Below, piece by piece: positions 1 to 7,294 of a DNA stretch of 64,000 bases (its first letter is position 1; every line of letters begins with the position of its first letter). The DNA is taken from assembly GCF_018069865.1 (NCBI RefSeq), contig NZ_JAGQDG010000004.1:372001-436000 (forward strand), in the 5' to 3' direction. This DNA is from Ideonella paludis. Its GTDB lineage: Bacteria; Pseudomonadota; Gammaproteobacteria; Burkholderiales; Burkholderiaceae_C. A model generated the notes under the pieces. The model was not told where the DNA came from. It searched no databases and saw only the letters and a list, made by a program, of their open reading frames with translations. The position numbers were made by a program, and so were the translations under genes.

Positions 1-180
1 CACCACTTCTTTGGCACCGACGGGCACCTTCGCCACCCGCTCGACCACCGCCACGCCAGGGTAGACCGTGACGCTGTGAATCCGCGAGGCCACTTCGGCC
101 GCCTGCGCCAAGGGCGCAAGCGCCAGCACGCCCCACACACTGACGGCCCAAGGCCTGACCACACCCTTTGACATGCGCAT
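1..180 (-). CDS. MuiA-like DUF4139/DUF4140 protein, N-terminal fragment
   Basis: This is the 5' part of a gene that runs off the left edge. I translated 60 codons from ATG at 180 (a second ATG lies at 174). The product begins with a signal peptide (MRMSKGVVRPWAVSVWGVLA, then an Ala-rich region ending in AQA). It continues with ASRIHSVTVYPGVAVVERVA, which resembles the start of the DUF4140 domain of mucoidy inhibitor A (MuiA) family proteins. These are predicted exported proteins of poorly defined function with a DUF4139 C-terminal domain. It is divergent from the tryptophan synthase gene. The family call rests only on this short N-terminus. Confidence 0.6.
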   Translation of the reverse strand, partial: MRMSKGVVRPWAVSVWGVLALAPLAQAAEVASRIHSVTVYPGVAVVERVAKVPVGAKEVV

Positions 181-358
181 GCTCCCCACTGAGTTGATCT
201 ATGCCGACGATTGTGACGCTGCTGGGTGTCTGTTCCGTAAAGTGACACACTTGGCGTCACAGCCCGTGTCTCCCCCAGGGCGCAAACGCGGGCTTAACGA
301 CTAGGATCAAGCGGAGGCTGGCGCTGTGCCCGCCCTTTTTCATCCTCAGGAGAGCACC

Positions 359-1723
359 GTGGCCGACACCATCAAATACCTGCTCAGTGAAGAGCAGATG
401 CCCAAGGACTGGTACAACTTGGCGGCAGACCTGCCGGTGCCGCTGCCTGCGGTGCTGCACCCCGGCACGATGCAGCCGGTGGGGCCGGATGACTTGGCGC
501 CGCTGTTCCCCATGTCGCTGATCGCGCAAGAGGTGTCGACTGAGCGCTACATCGAGATCCCTGAGCCGGTGCAAGAGGTGTTTCGCCAGTGGCGGCCTTC
601 ACCCTTGTTCCGCGCACGGCGGCTGGAGAAGGCCTTGGGCACGCCGGCCCGCATTTATTACAAATATGAGGGGGTGAGCCCCGCCGGCTCGCACAAGCCC
701 AACACCGCGATACCGCAGGCCTTCTACAACCGCGAGGCGGGCATTCGCAAGCTGACCACTGAAACGGGTGCGGGCCAATGGGGCACCTCGCTGTCGTTTG
801 CGGGCTCGCTGTTTGGCATTGAGGTGCAGGTGTTTCAGGTGCGGGTGTCCTACAACCAAAAGCCCTATCGCCGCGCCGTGATGGAAACCTATGGCGCGCA
901 GTGCGTGGCCTCGCCGTCCGAGCTCACTCAGTCTGGCCGCGCCATCTTGGCGCAGAACCCCAACCACCCCGGCAGCCTGGGCATTGCCATCTCCGAAGCG
1001 GTGGAGTTGGCAGCACAGCGCGAGGACACCAAGTACGCCTTGGGCTCGGTGCTCAACCATGTGCTGCTGCACCAAACCATCATCGGCCAAGAGGCGATTG
1101 CGCAGTTGGCCATGGCAGGCGACGACCCGGATGTGATCGTGGGCTGCACGGGCGGCGGCTCCAACTTTGCGGGCATTGCCTTCCCCTTCCTGGGCCTGCA
1201 ATTGAGGGGCGGGCGCAAGCGCCGCGTGGTGGCGGTGGAGCCTGCGGCCTGCCCATCCTTGACGCGGGGCAAGTACGCCTATGACTTTGGCGACACGGCC
1301 CACCTGACCCCGCTGACCAAGATGCACACGCTGGGCTCCACCTTCACGCCGCCGGGCTTTCATGCGGGAGGCTTGCGCTACCACGGCATGGCGCCCATGG
1401 TGTCGCACCTCAAAGAGCTGGGCTTGATCGAGGCCACGGCCTATCACCAGACGGCTTGTTTTGAGGCTGGCGTTGCCTTTGCGCGGGCCGAGGGCATCGT
1501 GCCCGCACCCGAGGCCAACCATGCGGTGAAGGGCGCGATTGAAGAGGCGCTGCGCTGCAAGCGCGAGGGCAAGAGCGAGGTGATTTTGTTCAACCTCTGC
1601 GGCCACGGCCACTTCGACATGCAGGCCTACACCGACTACTTTGCCGGCAAGCTGCAAGACCTGAACTACGACGAGGCCGAGCTGGCGATGGCGCTGTCCG
1701 GCCTGCCCTCCGTGCCGGCCTGA
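359..1723 (+). CDS. trpB2: Tryptophan synthase beta chain-like, TrpB2 type
   Basis: A PLP-dependent enzyme of the TrpB2 subfamily, expected to condense indole and serine to tryptophan. It differs from the canonical TrpB that pairs with TrpA. The sequence starts with the typical TrpB2 N-terminus ([14 protein letters not shown]) and carries the PLP lysine in SHKPNTA, the TETGAGQWG segment and the phosphate-binding [11 protein letters not shown] loop. I choose GTG at 359 because AGGAG lies seven bases upstream and the protein then begins where family members do; an in-frame GTG at 326 would add 11 residues. The 454-residue length fits the subfamily. It stands alone with no trp genes nearby, so it may salvage indole rather than serve the main pathway. 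It ends 20 bases before a repeat element. Confidence 0.9.
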   Translation: MADTIKYLLSEEQMPKDWYNLAADLPVPLPAVLHPGTMQPVGPDDLAPLFPMSLIAQEVSTERYIEIPEPVQEVFRQWRPSPLFRARRLEKALGTPARIYYKYEGVSPAGSHKPNTAIPQAFYNREAGIRKLTTETGAGQWGTSLSFAGSLFGIEVQVFQVRVSYNQKPYRRAVMETYGAQCVASPSELTQSGRAILAQNPNHPGSLGIAISEAVELAAQREDTKYALGSVLNHVLLHQTIIGQEAIAQLAMAGDDPDVIVGCTGGGSNFAGIAFPFLGLQLRGGRKRRVVAVEPAACPSLTRGKYAYDFGDTAHLTPLTKMHTLGSTFTPPGFHAGGLRYHGMAPMVSHLKELGLIEATAYHQTACFEAGVAFARAEGIVPAPEANHAVKGAIEEALRCKREGKSEVILFNLCGHGHFDMQAYTDYFAGKLQDLNYDEAELAMALSGLPSVPA

Positions 1724-1744
1724 AAGCCACTCAGGGGCGCGCTA

Positions 1745-2009
1745 GGGCCTGTTAACACTACGGCAAGGGGACGCGTTGTGAGTCAAAAAGGGCGCAGGCA
1801 AGGCGCAAACCGCAGCCGGGCTGCCTGCCCGGCGAGGATTTGCAACGCCGCATGCGCCCTTTTTGGCCAAAACCCGAAGGGAAGCGGCGGATTGGGCTGC
1901 CCCTCGTCGTTGCAAAGCTTGCCCGCACACGAGTGCGGGCGGCGCAATTCGCCTAGATGGGCAGCCCAATACGCCGCTTCGCGCCCCTTGACGTAGTGTT
2001 AACAGGCCC
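1745..2009. repeat. MITE-like structured repeat, copy A (265 bp)
   Basis: A 265-bp non-coding element bounded by perfect 18-base terminal inverted repeats (GGGCCTGTTAACACTACG and its complement). It is flanked on both sides by TA, within CTAG. Inside are several further complementary arms: AAAAAGGGCGCA pairs with TGCGCCCTTTTT, GGGCTGCCC near 1892 pairs with GGGCAGCCC near 1960, and GCCCGCAC/GTGCGGGC forms a hairpin. The element can therefore fold into a multi-branched cruciform. A copy of identical length lies at 59918-60182 (about 15 differences), and a diverged relative at 28308-28576. The right end abuts the stop codon of the next gene: its TAG is part of the flanking CTAG. There is no transposase, so it would depend on one acting in trans. 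Confidence 0.85.
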
Positions 2010-3331
2010 TAGAAGCTGACCGGCGCCATCATGACGCCATAGTTGGCCAAGCGCGCCGCGAGCGCCTCGGCCTCGGCCTGGCTGGGCAGGGGCATCAGCG
2101 CCAGCACCTCGCCCTCGGGCAGGCGCAAAATTTCCGCGCGCATGCCGTTGAGGTGGCGGCCCAAGATCTTGGCCAGCTCGCGCTGGGTGGCTTCAATCTC
2201 CGCCCGGCGCCAAGTGGGCACGGTCACCAGGGCATGGATGGAGGTGGCGACGGGGTCGGGCTTGGCGTCTTTGGGCGCGGCCGCGGCAGCTTTGGGCTCT
2301 GCGGCGGCTGGGCTGGCGTCGGCAGCAGCCGCTTTGGCGGGGGCGTGCTCTGTTGCATGGCCAGCGTCTGCAGCTTTGGCTGGGGCCTCACCGTGCCCGG
2401 CCTCGGCCTTATGTTCAGCGTCGTGGCCGGCTGCGGCAGAGGCGGCGTCCGCATGCGCCCCCGATGCGGCGCCAGAGGCGGCCGGGCCGGCCTCGGCGGC
2501 AGCATGAGCCGCTGCGGGCTTGGCATGGTCCTCACCGTGGGCAGCGTGCTCATCGCCATGGGCCGCCGCAGAGGCGGCTGATGCAGCCCCCGCCTTGGCT
2601 TTGGCCTTGGCCGGCGGGTGGGCCGCTGGTGCGGTCAAGGCCTTGTAGGCCCAAATGCCGCCAAAGGTCAGGGCCACGGCCAAGCTCACGCCACCGGCCA
2701 AGATACCGATGCGCTTCAGGCTGAACTGGCGGCGGCCCAGGGCCTGCTTCAGGGCACCCGGTGCCAGCAGCACACGGCGCACCTCGCCCTTGGGCGTCTT
2801 GAAGGCCGCGGTCAGCAGATACAGCGGCTGGGGGCTGGCAGCGCCCGCGCGGGTCAGCAGCACGCGGGTGGGCCAACTCGGCTCACCCGTGCGCTGCAAG
2901 GCACCGTGGCGCTGCGCGAACTTCACGATGCGCGTGTGCGCCAGGCGGTCGATCAACTGCTCGTCAAAAAAAGCTGGCTTGGGGCCGGTGGGGCCACGGC
3001 TGAACCAGCGCTTCCAGCCGGTCGGCTCTTCGGCGCGCACCATCAAGGGCGCTTCAAAGGGGAGTTGCACAAAGCCCAGCCCGCCCACGTCGGCCGCCGT
3101 GATGCGGGCAGCCAAGGGGTGGCGGTTGTGCCACTCGACCACGGCCTGGATAAGGCCTTGGGGGCTGACGCCAGCCGCGGCACCCGGTGCATGCACGGCA
3201 AAGAAGCCCTCATCTTGGATGACGGCACTGGCGTGCGCGGCAGAGGCGGTAGGCGCTGCGGCGTGCGCTGCCGCGCTGGGGGGGTCGATTCGCTCGGTCA
3301 GCTCCGGCGCATCGGCGTGGGCTTCACTCAT
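2009..3331 (-). CDS. Hypothetical membrane protein with Ala/His-rich linker and SPOR-like C-terminus
   Basis: A 440-residue protein of unknown function. The N-terminal ~210 residues are soluble. They are followed by one membrane segment (IGILAGGVSLAVALTFGGIW), then a long low-complexity Ala/Pro/His/Glu/Lys linker with repeated AHGDEH-like blocks, and a folded C-terminus of about 75 residues. The end of that domain (LALMPLPSQAEAEALAARLA) resembles the SPOR fold that binds denuded peptidoglycan, but this is a weak call. The topology suggests an inner-membrane protein whose linker spans the periplasm. It lies directly upstream of the sppA-like gene's 3' end (30 bp). Its stop codon TAG coincides with the border of a repeat element. 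Confidence 0.6.
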   Translation of the reverse strand: MSEAHADAPELTERIDPPSAAAHAAAPTASAAHASAVIQDEGFFAVHAPGAAAGVSPQGLIQAVVEWHNRHPLAARITAADVGGLGFVQLPFEAPLMVRAEEPTGWKRWFSRGPTGPKPAFFDEQLIDRLAHTRIVKFAQRHGALQRTGEPSWPTRVLLTRAGAASPQPLYLLTAAFKTPKGEVRRVLLAPGALKQALGRRQFSLKRIGILAGGVSLAVALTFGGIWAYKALTAPAAHPPAKAKAKAGAASAASAAAHGDEHAAHGEDHAKPAAAHAAAEAGPAASGAASGAHADAASAAAGHDAEHKAEAGHGEAPAKAADAGHATEHAPAKAAAADASPAAAEPKAAAAAPKDAKPDPVATSIHALVTVPTWRRAEIEATQRELAKILGRHLNGMRAEILRLPEGEVLALMPLPSQAEAEALAARLANYGVMMAPVSF

Positions 3332-3361
3332 GGGGCGCGCCTTTGAGCGGCGCGCCGCTCA

Positions 3362-4438
3362 TCAATGAATGGAAGAGGGTTGACGCAGCGCCTTGACCGC
3401 GCCCTGACCCACGGCTGCGCCAAAGCGCTTGGCCAGTCGTTCAGCGACGTTGTCTTGGGGCGTGTAGTCAATCACATCCTCCGCTTTCACGACCTCGCGT
3501 GCGACGAAGTCGAGGTTGCCGAAATGGTCGGCCAAGCCCAGCTTGACCGCCTCTTCACCATTCCAAAACAGGCCAGAGAAGGTGTCGGGCTGCTCTTTGA
3601 GCCGCTCGCCTCGGCCTTCTTTGACCACGGCAATGAACTGGCGGTGGATTTGATCCAGCATGGCTTTGGCATAAGCGTCTTGCTTGGCATTGGGCGGCGA
3701 GAACGGGTCCAACATGGCCTTGTTCTCACCCGCCGTCAGCAGCCTGCGCTCGACCCCCAGCTTGCTCATCAAGCCCGAGAAGCCAAAGCCGTCCATCAGC
3801 ACCCCAATGGAGCCGACGATGCTGGCCTTATCCACGTAGATCTCATCGGCACTTGCGGCGATGTAATAAGCCCCAGAAGCGCAGATTTCCTCAACCACTG
3901 CGAAAACTTTCTTGTTATGCAGGGCTTTGAGGCGGCGAATCTCGTCATAGACGATGCCCGCTTGCACGGGGCTGCCGCCCGGTGAGTTGATGCGCAAAAC
4001 CACCGCCTGCGCGCCTTCGTCTTCAAAGGCCTGGCGCAGCGCACCCACTAAGAGATCGGCACTGGCCTCGCTGTCGGGAGCGATCTCGCCGCGCACTTCG
4101 ACCAAGGCGGTGTGCGGGGTGCTGGGGGCCGTGCCATGCACCAGGCCTGGGCTGTTCAAGACCCAGAAGCTGGCCAGCACCAGGCCCAAGAGCGCAAAAC
4201 GCCAGCCGTAGCGCCAGCGCCGCTCGCGCCGCCGCTCGGCCAGCAGCTCCACGCCCAACTCGCGCACCAAGCCCTCCAAGCCGGCCAAGCGTTGAGCTTC
4301 AGGGCTGGGCTGGGCTGCAGGCGTTGGCGCGGTGGCCGCCACCCCGGCTGCAAGCGGGCTGGCGGGCGGCGCATCCGGTGCCACCGCAGGCGTTGCGGGT
4401 GCCAAGGGCGACTCAGAAGGATCGTTGGAGGACTGCAT
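3362..4438 (-). CDS. sppA: Signal peptide peptidase SppA, S49 family
   Basis: A membrane-bound serine protease of the short SppA type that cleaves leftover signal peptides in the inner membrane. After a Pro/Ala-rich N-terminus comes one membrane anchor (FALLGLVLASFWVL). The S49 domain follows: RINSPGGSPVQAG, the nucleophile region EEICASGAYYIAASADEI, and the lysine of the catalytic dyad in the following YVDKASIVGSIGV. At 358 residues it is a single-domain enzyme, unlike the double-domain E. coli protein. I use ATG at 4438. A start at 4492 is also open but would overlap the preceding Rieske gene by 40 bases and add an unremarkable basic stretch. It is probably co-transcribed with the Rieske, phosphatase and rluC genes upstream. 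Confidence 0.9.
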   Translation of the reverse strand: MQSSNDPSESPLAPATPAVAPDAPPASPLAAGVAATAPTPAAQPSPEAQRLAGLEGLVRELGVELLAERRRERRWRYGWRFALLGLVLASFWVLNSPGLVHGTAPSTPHTALVEVRGEIAPDSEASADLLVGALRQAFEDEGAQAVVLRINSPGGSPVQAGIVYDEIRRLKALHNKKVFAVVEEICASGAYYIAASADEIYVDKASIVGSIGVLMDGFGFSGLMSKLGVERRLLTAGENKAMLDPFSPPNAKQDAYAKAMLDQIHRQFIAVVKEGRGERLKEQPDTFSGLFWNGEEAVKLGLADHFGNLDFVAREVVKAEDVIDYTPQDNVAERLAKRFGAAVGQGAVKALRQPSSIH

Positions 4439-4452
4439 GGTCGCGACCAGTC

Positions 4453-4836
4453 TCAAAAAACGACGGGTTGCACGTCGGGGTTGGGTATCCAAAACACTTG
4501 GCCGTCGCGCTCGAAGACGTCGACCACCTGCAGGCCATCACCCCGGCAAGGGCCGCCCGTGCAGCGGCCGTTCGAGGGCTCATACACCGCACCGTGGATG
4601 GAGCAAATGATCCAGCGCTTGTCCTCATCCAAGAACTTGCCGGGCTGCCAGTCCATCTCAGTGGGCACATGGGCGCAGCGGTTGAGGTAGCACACCACCT
4701 TGCCGTCAAAGCGCAGGGCAAAGGCGCGGGCGGGCTCACGCCACAGCATCACGTCAAAGACCACGGCGTCGCCCCGCTCCAGCAGCTCAGCGCTGGCGCA
4801 CAAGGCTTGGGGCTCGGACATCTTGGGCTCAAGCAT
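4453..4836 (-). CDS. Rieske [2Fe-2S] protein
   Basis: A small (127-residue) stand-alone Rieske protein. It shows both cluster-binding motifs: C-x-H in NRCAHVP and C-x-x-H in CSIHGAVYEP, separated by 19 residues as in ferredoxin-type Rieske domains. It is cytoplasmic, with no signal peptide. The start at 4836 overlaps the phosphatase gene by eight bases; an in-frame ATG at 4821 is the alternative. It sits between gph and sppA in a minus-strand series of genes with tiny gaps, an arrangement common in Burkholderiales. The electron-transfer partner is unknown. Confidence 0.88.
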   Translation of the reverse strand: MLEPKMSEPQALCASAELLERGDAVVFDVMLWREPARAFALRFDGKVVCYLNRCAHVPTEMDWQPGKFLDEDKRWIICSIHGAVYEPSNGRCTGGPCRGDGLQVVDVFERDGQVFWIPNPDVQPVVF

Positions 4837-5506
4837 GGGTCAGCAGCCATTGGCTGAGTTCTGCCGTGGAGTGCGCCACGAACAGTGGGTTCAGGGGCGC
4901 AAACTCGGCTGGGTCGTGCGCGCCATAGCTCACACCGACCGAGGCCACGCCGGCATTGACCGCCATCTGCAAGTCGTGGGTGGTGTCGCCAATCATCAGC
5001 ACGCGGTGCGGCGGCAAGCCATGGGCGTCCATCAGCTCGTGCAACATGCGCGGGTGGGGCTTGGAGAAGGTCTCATCCGCCGTGCGGCTGTCGTCAAACA
5101 GGCCTTGCAGCTCGGTGTGGGCCAGCGCTTCATCCAGGCCACGGCGGCTCTTGCCGGTGGCCACGGTCAGCAGATGGCCGCGCGCTTTGAGCGCATGCAG
5201 CATCTCCAGCGTGCCCTTGAACAAGGTGATTTCATGCTGGCGCGCCATGTAGTGATGGCGGTAGCGCTGGCCCAGCTCGGGGTAGCGTTCGGGGGCCAGG
5301 CCCGGGGCCGCATGGCGCAAGGCATCTTGCAGGCCTAAGCCAATGACATAGGCGGCTTGCTCGTCGCTGGGCACGGCCACACCCAGGTCAGCACAGGCGC
5401 CCTGAATGGCGAGCACGATCAGCGCGGTGGAATCGAACAGGGTGCCGTCCCAATCAAAGGCGATCAGGTCATAGCGTAAATCGGGGGAGGTCGTGCGGTC
5501 GGGCAT
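4829..5506 (-). CDS. gph: HAD-family phosphatase, phosphoglycolate phosphatase-like
   Basis: A haloacid-dehalogenase superfamily phosphatase. Motif I is FDWDGTLFDS (Asp nucleophile plus acid/base Asp), motif II is the threonine of TVATGKS, motif III is the lysine of FSKPHPRM, and motif IV is MIGDTTHD. The helical cap is C1 type, as in Gph/PGP, which dephosphorylates 2-phosphoglycolate. True substrate specificity cannot be read from the sequence. I use ATG at 5506. A TTG at 5530 overlapping the rluC stop would add eight residues but is less likely. It lies directly downstream of rluC, an arrangement typical of Burkholderiales, and overlaps the Rieske gene. Confidence 0.85.
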   Translation of the reverse strand: MPDRTTSPDLRYDLIAFDWDGTLFDSTALIVLAIQGACADLGVAVPSDEQAAYVIGLGLQDALRHAAPGLAPERYPELGQRYRHHYMARQHEITLFKGTLEMLHALKARGHLLTVATGKSRRGLDEALAHTELQGLFDDSRTADETFSKPHPRMLHELMDAHGLPPHRVLMIGDTTHDLQMAVNAGVASVGVSYGAHDPAEFAPLNPLFVAHSTAELSQWLLTHA

Positions 5507-5526
5507 GCAAGGAGCAGCAAAGGATT

Positions 5527-6609
5527 TCAATGGGGGTCAGACAGCCGGCTCAGCAGTGTCGCGCATTCAGGCGGCAAAGGAGCCTTCAGCTCAATGCGCT
5601 CCCCGCTGGCAGGGTGGTCAAAGGCCAGGCGGCGGGCATGCAGGAACATGCGCTCAAAGCGCAAGCCCGCCAGTCCATCGCCACGCGCCAGGGCCTTGTT
5701 CAATAAGAAGTCGCCGTATTTATCGTCACCCACGATGACATGGCCGCTGTGGGCTAGGTGGACACGGATCTGGTGGGTGCGGCCGGTCTTGATGGTCACA
5801 TCCAGCAAGGTGTAGCCCTCAAAAGCCCGCGCCACCCGCACCAGCGAAATGGAGCGCTGGCCGTTGTCGTCCTCCGGCGTGGTGGCGCGCACGCGGCGCT
5901 CACCTTCCGGCGTCAAGAACTTGTGCAGCGGCACGTCAATGACCTTGAGCTTGGCCGGCCAGGTGCCCACCACCAGGGCGGCGTAGGTCTTGCCCGTCTC
6001 TCGCTGGCGGAACTGGTCTTGCAGCTTGGTCAAGGCGCTGCGCTTTTTGGCGACCAGCAGCAGGCCCGAGGTTTCGCGGTCCAGGCGGTGCACCAACTCC
6101 AAGAACTTGGCCTCGGGCCGGGCGCTGCGCAATTGCTCGATCACGCCAAAGCTCACCCCGCTGCCGCCATGCACGGCCACGCCAGAGGGTTTGTCGATCA
6201 CCAGCAGGTGGTCGTCCTCATAAAGAATGGGGAACTGGCGGGCCGGGGCTGGCGGCGCTGCGGCCTCGCCGCCGGGTGCGGTGGCCGAGACGCGAACCGG
6301 TGGCACGCGCACCACATCGTCCAGCGCCAGCCGGGTGTCGGCCTGAGCACGGCCCTTGTTCACCCGTACTTCGCCCGCGCGGATGATGCGATAGACATGG
6401 GTTTTGGGCACGCCTTTGAGCTCGCGCAGCAAAAAATTGTCCAGGCGCTGCCCGGCGCTGCCTTCATCAATCGTGACCATGCGCACTTGTGCCGCTGCGG
6501 GCGTTGCCGCCACCGCAAGGGCCTTAGGCCTAGGGATTGCCCCTGATTTGGCGCCCTTGTTATCGACGGCAGGACGCCGGGATTTCGCATTTATAATGGG
6601 CTGCGCCAC
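5527..6609 (-). CDS. rluC: 23S rRNA pseudouridine synthase RluC
   Basis: A 360-residue RluA-family pseudouridine synthase expected to modify 23S rRNA uridines 955/2504/2580 (E. coli numbering). It has an N-terminal S4-like RNA-binding region (GQRLDNFLLRELKGVPKTHV through GEVRVNKGR) and the catalytic motif VHRLDRETSGLLLVAKK with the essential Asp. The C-terminal GRTHQIRVHLAHSGHVIVGD motif is also present. The listed start is GTG at 6609, giving a ~45-residue basic Ala-rich extension; ATG at 6480, just before VTIDEGSAGQ, would give the core enzyme. It is divergent from rne, the conserved pairing, and heads the minus-strand series rluC-gph-Rieske-sppA. Confidence 0.92.
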   Translation of the reverse strand: MAQPIINAKSRRPAVDNKGAKSGAIPRPKALAVAATPAAAQVRMVTIDEGSAGQRLDNFLLRELKGVPKTHVYRIIRAGEVRVNKGRAQADTRLALDDVVRVPPVRVSATAPGGEAAAPPAPARQFPILYEDDHLLVIDKPSGVAVHGGSGVSFGVIEQLRSARPEAKFLELVHRLDRETSGLLLVAKKRSALTKLQDQFRQRETGKTYAALVVGTWPAKLKVIDVPLHKFLTPEGERRVRATTPEDDNGQRSISLVRVARAFEGYTLLDVTIKTGRTHQIRVHLAHSGHVIVGDDKYGDFLLNKALARGDGLAGLRFERMFLHARRLAFDHPASGERIELKAPLPPECATLLSRLSDPH

Positions 6610-7294
6610 GATTGAGCTGTAAGTGCTTGATTATTCTGAGTTTACCCGGGCTCTTACAGGGATATCGTGCGCCGATGCGCCGTAAAGCGCATTGAAAAGG
6701 TGATGCAACACCTTTTGGAGAGGCGGAATGGCGGGTCCCGATGTGACCGTCGGCTGCAAATTCAAGGGTGGCAGAAGAACAATGGATGTGCCGTCCCCGG
6801 CGCGTGGGCCTTGTGCCATGCCGGGAGACCCAAAGGTTTTTGACGAGCACGATGCGCCCCAGCACTTCGCAAAGTGTCAGGGCACGCCGGGCTCGCGCGC
6901 AAAGAAGTTTCGTTTTCATCGCTCCTGCATGAACTCCCTCCACCACCCCCACCCGCCCATGGCAGGCCCCGGCATTGCGCCGACGAGGCCCGAGCCCGAG
7001 CGCTGCGGTGGGCCAAGCCGGGCGCTCTACCAGCCCTGCTTGGAGCGAGAGAGCCTGCCAGAGCCTTGGGGCAAACCTTCCGCGCATGCGCCAACGCTGC
7101 TTTGCTGAGCTGCCTGCTTTTTAGGCAACCCCGCAATCCAAAAGCAGTCCAGGGCGATTCCTTCCACCGGCCAACGCTTGTTTTTCGTGCATCGGTTGGG
7201 GCTTCGCCCGGCAACCCCCGTTGCCGTGTGGGGCCTTCACGTGAGTCGTGCTGACCTGTGAACACTCAGGCCAGCACGCGTGGAAGGAGTGCAC
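6610..7294 (+). promoter_or_regulatory. Long rne leader and divergent rluC/rne control region
   Basis: About 685 bases separate the rluC and rne starts, and I see no convincing gene in them. A TATAAT box at 6592-6597, just inside rluC, could be a -10 for rne. A perfect hairpin (AAAAGGTG, six-base loop, CACCTTTT) lies at 6695-6716. The rest is GC-rich with several possible stems. In enterobacteria the rne 5' UTR is long and is itself a target of RNase E for autoregulation. A similar role here is inference from length and position; the sequence does not obviously match the enterobacterial element. Confidence 0.45.

Noticed and set aside
242-260. GTGAC-N9-GTCAC inverted repeat upstream of trpB2
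   Set aside because: Five-base arms with a nine-base gap are expected by chance, and no matching regulator is nearby.
1778-1996. Short open frames inside the MITE-like elements on both strands
   Set aside because: They arise from the palindromic sequence, differ between copies and have no ribosome-binding site.
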